DNA from: Mycobacteriales bacterium
Lineage (GTDB): Bacteria > Actinomycetota > Actinomycetes > Mycobacteriales > SCTD01
Length of the DNA stretch: 53,003 nucleotides
Direction: 5' to 3'
Assembly (NCBI GenBank): GCA_030697205.1
Contig: JAUYQP010000018.1
Location: forward strand, 1 to 53,003
A program made the position numbers and the translations under genes. The notes beneath the pieces are model-generated. The model was not told the origin of the DNA. It saw only the letters and a program-made list of their open reading frames with translations, and made no database searches. Below, in pieces: positions 48,831 to 53,003 of this stretch (positions are counted from its first letter, which is position 1; each line of letters starts with the position of its first letter).

Positions 48831-49100
48831 GTGTTCGAGATTGTTGCCGTCGCAAGCCACATTCTCGTTGCACAGCAGGGCATTCGTGCGTCACGGCACG
48901 CCGCTCACCTCAAGCAGAACGGTGGATCGAGGCTTACCGAGGAGGATCGCAGGAAGGCGGCAGCCGCTCTCGCTGCCCTAATGTCCCGGCTGTCACAGCA
49001 ATCTGCGGACGGACGGGCAGGGTTGTCGCCCGAGCCGATGACGCATACTCGCCCAAGCCTGTTGGGTTCTACCGGACGGAGACCGAGGCAGCGTGGCTGA
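48831..49100 (+). pseudogene. Gene remnant right of IS1380, about 89 aa
   Basis: The frame opens at the IS border with GTG 48831 and reads FEIVAVASHILVAQQGIRAS, then LTEEDRRKAAAALAALMSRL to TGA 49098-49100. The helical, charged text looks like a real C terminus. Its stop overlaps the GTG of the next gene at 49093, suggesting it once led an operon. Possibly the other half of 47148-47318. Confidence 0.45.
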
Positions 49101-49830
49101 CAGCGATGTGCGATTCGAGTTGAAGTCCGTCAAGGCCATGCGCGGCACCGAGGGCCGATCCATCGCCAAGTGGCAGGCGCAGGGCTGGGAACTGGTGGGC
49201 CAGGACAGCGCCACGCTGCACACCACCCTGAACTTTCGCAAGGTCAAGCCGCCGCTGCCGCTGCGCCAGATCCTGATCGGTGGAGTCGTTGCGGCTGTGC
49301 TGTTGGGCATTCTTGGGGTGGGCGCCGCGCTGGGAGGCAACGGCGACGACGACGAGGCCGCAACGGTGAAGGCAACACCCACCGCAGTGGCTGCAACCAC
49401 CCCGGCGGTGACTGAGGCCCCCACGCCCGAGGAGACGGCGGAACCATCGCCGGAGGCGACCGAGGACGGAGCCGTACCGGGCCAACCAGTCGAGCCCCCA
49501 GATGGCCCGCTCTCCAACACCACGGTGGATGCCCTGCTGGATCGGCTGAACGCGGGCAGGAGTGGCGGCATCAAGGTGGGCGACCGCTTCCGAATCACCG
49601 GCGAGTTGTTCCAGTCCGGCTTGTGGGGTGTCGGCGCGACCGGCGAGTACTGGGTGCTACTCAAGGCCGAGGGTGGCAAGCAAGACTTGCCGGTCTTCGT
49701 AGACCGCAGCCTCACCACCGGCTGGGGCGACGGGACCCGCGTGGAGATGGTGGTCAAGGCCGTGGAGAGGACCATCAACGGTGAGACGAGCGATGGATGG
49801 TTGCTCGTGAAGTCCGTGAAGACGCTCTAG
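49093..49830 (+). CDS. Membrane-anchored protein with extracytoplasmic domain, 245 aa
   Basis: Residues 1-55 are soluble (RFELKSVKAMRGTEGRSIAKWQAQGWELV, a short module often seen before DUF4839-type anchors). Then comes a helix (ILIGGVVAAVLLGILGVGAAL), a Thr/Pro/Glu linker and a C-terminal beta domain (VGDRFRITGELFQSGLWGVGATGEYWVLLKAEGG, DLPVFVDRS). GTG 49093. Exported function unknown; it may sense or bind a ligand. Confidence 0.7.
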   Translation: MADSDVRFELKSVKAMRGTEGRSIAKWQAQGWELVGQDSATLHTTLNFRKVKPPLPLRQILIGGVVAAVLLGILGVGAALGGNGDDDEAATVKATPTAVAATTPAVTEAPTPEETAEPSPEATEDGAVPGQPVEPPDGPLSNTTVDALLDRLNAGRSGGIKVGDRFRITGELFQSGLWGVGATGEYWVLLKAEGGKQDLPVFVDRSLTTGWGDGTRVEMVVKAVERTINGETSDGWLLVKSVKTL

Positions 49831-49852
49831 CCCCCCGTAGAGTCACGTCCTC

Positions 49853-50227
49853 GTGAAGACCATCGGCAACGTGCTCTGGTTCCTCCTTGCTGGCATCTGG
49901 CTGGCCCTGGGCTACGCCATCGCCGCCTTCGTCATGACCATCCTCGTCGTGACTGCGCCCTTCGGCATCGCGTCCTGGCGGCTCGCTACCTACGTGATCT
50001 GGCCCTTCGGCAGGAGGGTCGTGAAGAGCCCCCGAGCAGGAGCGGCGAGCACCCTCGGCAACATTCTGTGGTTCTTCTTGGCTGGCCTGTGGATCGCTCT
50101 CGGACACATCGTGAGCGGCCTGCTGCTCTGCCTCACGGTCATCGGCATTCCGTTCGGGATCGTCGCCTTCCGCCTCTCGGTGCTGGCGCTGGCACCCCTT
50201 GGCAAGGAAGTCGTCCGCAGCGGGTAG
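49853..50227 (+). CDS. YccF-domain inner-membrane protein, 124 aa
   Basis: Two YccF repeats: IGNVLWFLLAGIWLALGYAIAAFVMTILVVTAPFGIASWRLA and LGNILWFFLAGLWIALGHIVSGLLLCLTVIGIPFGIVAFRLS. Each carries N-x-x-W and the P-F-G-I motif. Four membrane helices. Widely conserved, with unsettled function. GTG 49853 lies 22 bp after the previous stop. Confidence 0.9.
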   Translation: MKTIGNVLWFLLAGIWLALGYAIAAFVMTILVVTAPFGIASWRLATYVIWPFGRRVVKSPRAGAASTLGNILWFFLAGLWIALGHIVSGLLLCLTVIGIPFGIVAFRLSVLALAPLGKEVVRSG

Positions 50228-50250
50228 CGGCATGTCGAAGCAGCAGGTCA

Positions 50251-50443
50251 TCACTCACACAGGTATCTGCGTGCGCTTCCGTCGCTCCGGTAAGGGATCT
50301 CGCTGACCACCGTGAACTTCTTGGGGTTGATGCGTTCGGAGTCTCTCCACTCAAGCGGGATCTGTTGACCTGCTGGGCCACGACGCCGCCGACGCGAGGT
50401 GCCACAAGGCCGGGTAGCGGGCGATGAAGTCATCCTTGTCCAC
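50251..50443 (-). pseudogene. Frameshifted gene scrap (DUF7002-like ends)
   Basis: From GTG 50443 the text reads DKDDFIARYPALWHLASAAS in one frame, stops, and continues in another as LEWRDSERINPKKFTVVSEI ... ARRYLCE to TGA 50251-50253. The two ends resemble the N- and C-terminal motifs of DUF7002-type proteins, with the middle deleted. Tentative family. Confidence 0.45.
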
Positions 50444-50501
50444 GCTCAGAAGCCTGTCAGCAGGGCCATGAGATCCGCTGGTGCGTCATAGTCTGCGCCG
50501 C

Positions 50502-51416
50502 ATGGCGGCGACAGCGGACTGGGACACCTGGCTGGCTCGGAACAGAACAACGCTCGTAGGCGCGAAGACGCCGTACGAGTGGACGTTCGCCAACCTGATC
50601 CTGTCGCGTGTCACAGGGCTGTCTCCTGACGCCGTGCAGGTGCAGGGTGCGTTCACAGATCTGGACGGGATGCCTCGCCGCATGGACTTCGCCGTCGTAG
50701 ATGGCTCAGTTCGAGTAGCCATCGAGGTTGACGGCTTCAACAAGGTCCCCGGCACGACGACCGGCATGACGAGCCAGCAGTTCAGCGACTTCCTGCGGCG
50801 GCAGACGGCACTGTCCGCCCAAGGGTGGATGGTCCTGCGCTTCGCCAACAGCGACTTTACGAAGGACCCTGCCCGGTGCATACGTCAGATCGAGTTGGCG
50901 TTACAGCAGGCGAGAGCCGTCACCGGGAGCGGACCAGGGCTGTCCTCCGAGGGCGCTGCCGAACTGCAACGACTTCGCCAGGAGTCCAACGACGTGAAGG
51001 CGTTGGAGAAGCAACTACGCCAGGTCGAAGGTGACCGCAAGCGTGCCCAGGAGGACAGCCGCAAGGCGCAGGTCCAGGCAGCGCAGGCCCTGGACCGGCA
51101 GAGGCAGGCCGAGGAGGCCGAAGCCGCAGGACGGCAACGCCGCCTTTGGCTCATCGGCGGGCTCGCCGTCGCGCTGATCGCGGCGGGAACGACCGGGGCG
51201 CTGTATGCCAGCCGGGAGCGACTCCCTGGCGTTGCCCCCGCAAGTCCTACCTCGTGCCCGAGCGGGCATCCAATCAAGGGCAACAGAAGCCAGAACGGAA
51301 GCACGAAGATCTACCACGTGCCGAGTGGCGTGTTCTACGCCAGGACGACGCCTGTCAGGTGCTTCGCCACCGAAGATGAAGCGGTCGCCTCGGGCTACCG
51401 TCGCTCGGCCCGATGA
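50502..51416 (+). CDS. DUF559/VSR-like nuclease with coiled coil, membrane helix and sunset domain, 304 aa
   Basis: Residues about 10-140 form a PD-(D/E)xK-like domain (RMDFAVVDGSVRVAIEVDGFNK with D and E-x-D, then GWMVLRFANSDFTKDPARCIRQI). A coiled coil at about 150-215 leads to a membrane helix (WLIGGLAVALIAAGTTGALYA) and an extracytoplasmic sunset domain (CPSGHPIKGNRSQNGSTKIYHVPSGVFYARTTPVRCFATEDEAVASGYR). ATG 50502 is used; GTG 50481 is possible. The stop overlaps the next ATG. Confidence 0.8.
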   Translation: MAATADWDTWLARNRTTLVGAKTPYEWTFANLILSRVTGLSPDAVQVQGAFTDLDGMPRRMDFAVVDGSVRVAIEVDGFNKVPGTTTGMTSQQFSDFLRRQTALSAQGWMVLRFANSDFTKDPARCIRQIELALQQARAVTGSGPGLSSEGAAELQRLRQESNDVKALEKQLRQVEGDRKRAQEDSRKAQVQAAQALDRQRQAEEAEAAGRQRRLWLIGGLAVALIAAGTTGALYASRERLPGVAPASPTSCPSGHPIKGNRSQNGSTKIYHVPSGVFYARTTPVRCFATEDEAVASGYRRSAR

Positions 51417-52123
51417 CCATGAAGGTCGGCACGTGGAACTTGCAGCAGGCCGCTCCGCCGGGACCCAAGGCAGCGGCGCAGCGCAAGGCCATGGAAGCGA
51501 TGGCCGCTGACATCTGGCTGCTCACCGAGGTCCACCTCGGCGTCTCACTTGACGACCAGTGCATCCACCACTCCGAGCCCCGCCAGATCAAACCCAAGCA
51601 GCGATGGTCCGCCATCAGCAGCCCCTGGCCCCTGGTGGCACTTCCGTCGCCTCACGTCGGCCTGGCGCTGGCCCGTGTCGCCACCCCTCATGGTTCGGCA
51701 CTGGTGGCCTGCTCCGTGATGCCTTGGCGCGGTGCGAAGACCTCTTGGCCCGGTGAGCCGACCGCGAAGCACGGCGTCCGCTTCGCAGAGTCGCTGGACG
51801 CCCACCAGGACGCCATCAGGACGGCCCGTGACGGCTCCGAGACGGTCATCTGGGGGGGTGACTTCAACCAAGCCCTTGAAGGCCGCGAAACGGCAGGGAG
51901 CCTCGCCGGGCAGGCTCTACTTCTGGAAGCCTTCGAGTCGCTCGACCTCCATCCCGTGACCGGGCACCTGGACCACCGCATCGACACCATCAAGAGCATC
52001 GACCACATCGCCGTACCTTCGGGTTGGACGACCAGCGACGCCAACATACTCATGCCGACCTCAGTCGAGGGGAAGCCCTTGAGCGACCACGCTACCTACC
52101 TCGTGGAGGTCGGACCTGCCTGA
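51413..52123 (+). CDS. Endonuclease/exonuclease/phosphatase-family protein, 236 aa
   Basis: EEP fold: KVGTWNLQQA at the start, the metal-binding Glu in DIWLLTEVHLG, catalytic VIWGGDFNQAL and the end motif SIDHIAVPSG ... LSDHATYLVEV. The family includes DNase I, exonuclease III and phosphodiesterases. No signal peptide is seen, so it acts inside. It overlaps the DUF559-sunset gene by four bases (ATGA), so the two are a unit. Confidence 0.85.
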   Translation: MTMKVGTWNLQQAAPPGPKAAAQRKAMEAMAADIWLLTEVHLGVSLDDQCIHHSEPRQIKPKQRWSAISSPWPLVALPSPHVGLALARVATPHGSALVACSVMPWRGAKTSWPGEPTAKHGVRFAESLDAHQDAIRTARDGSETVIWGGDFNQALEGRETAGSLAGQALLLEAFESLDLHPVTGHLDHRIDTIKSIDHIAVPSGWTTSDANILMPTSVEGKPLSDHATYLVEVGPA

Positions 52124-52539
52124 TCCCGAAGGGTTGCGTCGTAGACAGCGACCGGAAAGGGCACCTCGAAGTAGTGCTTCTCGCGGGCTCGGGCAAGTAG
52201 GGCTTGCAACTGCTCGCCGCCGATGCGGAGCAGGCGATAGTGGGCCGGGTCGCCCTGCCGGATGTTCTCGACGAGGTAGAGCCAGAAGTTCGGGTTTGAC
52301 CGGCCCTCCTCAACCTGCCGGGTCTCAAGCCAGAGGTCGGCACCCCGAGCGGAGCCGCCGAACGCCTTCACCTCGACCACCCTGTCGCCGGACACCACGT
52401 CACCCGCCTCGCCCTGGTAGCGGGTGTCCGTTGCGACTCGTCCCTCCTCAGCCTCCCGAGCGATGACGAACTCGATGGCGGCAGCCTCGACCTGGCGATT
52501 GGTCAGTGCAGCGGTTGGCGGCAAGTCTGCGTGGCTCAA
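52096..52539 (-). CDS. DUF3883-like protein, 147 aa
   Basis: The core DVVSGDRVVEVKAFGGSARGADLWLETRQVEEGRSNPNFWLYLVENI shows a nuclease-like E-V-K strand and the W-L-Y-L-V pattern of DUF3883, found in restriction and antiphage proteins. TTG 52539 overlaps the stop of the upstream zinc-finger gene (TTGA). The end overlaps the convergent EEP gene by 28 bp. Confidence 0.75.
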   Translation of the reverse strand: MSHADLPPTAALTNRQVEAAAIEFVIAREAEEGRVATDTRYQGEAGDVVSGDRVVEVKAFGGSARGADLWLETRQVEEGRSNPNFWLYLVENIRQGDPAHYRLLRIGGEQLQALLARAREKHYFEVPFPVAVYDATLRDQAGPTSTR

Positions 52540-52679
52540 CTGTCACCCTCGGCTTCGTAGACCACGAAGGTGTTGCCCGCGTCGATCACGCACGACGGGC
52601 ACGCCTGGTAGTCACCGGACACGTCCGGGACTGCACGGGAGCCGAAGCAGTCGTCGCACTCATACACGCTGCACAGCAT
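52536..52679 (-). CDS. Small zinc-finger protein, right-end paralogue, 47 aa
   Basis: ATG 52679. MLCSVYECDDCFGSRAVPDV, then ACPSCVIDAGNTFVVYEAE, gives two C-x-x-C pairs, the same plan and much the same residues as 28143-28292 at the other end of the island. Here it leads a two-gene unit with the DUF3883 protein. Confidence 0.75.
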   Translation of the reverse strand: MLCSVYECDDCFGSRAVPDVSGDYQACPSCVIDAGNTFVVYEAEGDS

Positions 52680-52713
52680 GACCTGTCCAAGCGGCACCAG
52701 GGCGGATCTCGCC

Positions 52714-52733
52714 GCCAGCAACCCGCCAGCAAC
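52714..52733 (+). repeat. Paired arm-type repeats near attR
   Basis: GCCAGCAAC at 52714-52722 and 52725-52733, the counterpart of 26471-26491. It lies in a 180-bp stretch (52680-52862) with no gene. Confidence 0.6.
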
Positions 52734-52838
52734 CCCGACCACCTTCGGCGGACACTGGCGGACGAACTCTCGACTCGGACCCAGCGTTTCACGCTTGAGC
52801 GGACGCCTGCGAACCCGTGCGGACGCTGCCCGCTCGCA

Positions 52839-52866
52839 TTTCAAGACCGCCGCCATCGACCACTAG
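52839..52866 (-). repeat. attR core of the tRNA-Ser island
   Basis: Twenty-eight bases identical to 26343-26370 in tRNA-Ser(TGA). The tRNA acceptor end expected next to it is missing because an IS630 element begins here, at a CTAG. The displaced tRNA end should lie beyond that element, outside the window. Confidence 0.8.
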
Positions 52867-53003
52867 TGGTCCGCGTCTGAAGTTGTCTTACGGACGGCGT
52901 GGGTGAGGATCTCGTCGGCGGTCTTGGTCCAGGTGAAGGGGTGGCAGCGGTCGTTCCAGCCTTCGATGAACCGGCTGATCGCGGAGACGAGTTCCTTGAC
53001 GCT
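52863..53003 (-). CDS. IS630-family transposase, C-terminal end (partial)
   Basis: Leftward reading gives VKELVSAISRFIEGWNDRCH, then PFTWTKTADEILTHAVRKTT and DADH before TAG. This is the standard end of IS630-type transposases (F-I-x-x-W-N-x-R-x-x-P-F-x-W-T-K-T-A-D-E-I-L). The stop codon lies in the CTAG shared with the attR core, so host DNA completes the frame. IS630 targets TA, which fits. The start is outside the window. Confidence 0.85.
   Translation of the reverse strand, partial: SVKELVSAISRFIEGWNDRCHPFTWTKTADEILTHAVRKTTSDADH

Noticed and set aside
26343-52866. Integrated prophage or conjugative element
   Set aside because: No capsid, terminase, portal, tail, relaxase, FtsK-type or type IV secretion genes were seen between the att cores.

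Overview
The window comes from a high-GC actinobacterium. The signs are GTG/TTG starts, ATGA-type overlaps, a mycofactocin-type SDR, LPxTG tails ending in poly-Arg, LGFP repeats and KstR-like operators. Genus cannot be read from sequence alone. The window holds a chromosomal core flanked by two tRNA-anchored accessory regions and contains remains of five insertion sequences.

Region 1 (1-8058) is accessory DNA. An IS3 transposase tail is followed by a leftward cluster of an ECF-type sigma factor with a predicted C-terminal membrane segment and three secreted products (48, 151 and 275 aa). A truncated IS21 istA is fused head-on to a truncated tyrosine integrase. Next come a 42-bp copy of the 3' half of tRNA-Arg, an XRE-nucleotidyltransferase pair and an N-terminally truncated IS110 transposase, ending at intact tRNA-Arg(ACG). 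This reads as a decayed tandem tRNA-Arg island.

Region 2 (8059-26382) is core-like. It carries the whole selenocysteine apparatus: selA, selB, selD and tRNA-Sec. Between selB and selD lies an oppositely oriented six-gene operon for a TAT-exported methylamine-dehydrogenase-light-chain-like protein with LGFP repeats plus MauE- and MauD-like helpers. A second XRE-nucleotidyltransferase pair sits between tRNA-Sec and selD and overlaps selD. Citrate synthase follows. Then come a degenerate LPxTG S15-type hydrolase, an MFS exporter, a hotdog thioesterase and a mycofactocin-type SDR. The exporter and the SDR each carry the same KstR-like operator.

Region 3 (26343-52866) is a genomic island of about 26.5 kb in tRNA-Ser(TGA). 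It is bounded by a 28-bp direct repeat and has an integrase and excisionase-like gene beside the tRNA. Paired GCCAGCAAC arm repeats lie about 100 bp inside each end. Cargo includes a type I restriction system (hsdM-hsdS-hsdR), a second tyrosine recombinase beside a 12-7-12 inverted repeat, a PIN-GNAT-EVE protein with an ASCH partner and a nuclease-like protein, and an XRE-governed seven-gene overlapping cassette ending in a cyclic-phosphate-processing receiver protein. Further cargo is a winged-helix/replication-like gene containing a long inverted repeat, and NERD, EVE-GIY-YIG, DUF559-sunset, EEP and DUF3883 nuclease-type proteins. Two paralogous 47-49 aa zinc-finger genes sit at the two ends. 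IS1380 interrupts the right half and an IS630 element has entered the right attachment site. No conjugation or virion genes are seen. The island looks like a mobilised defence and nucleic-acid-processing store.
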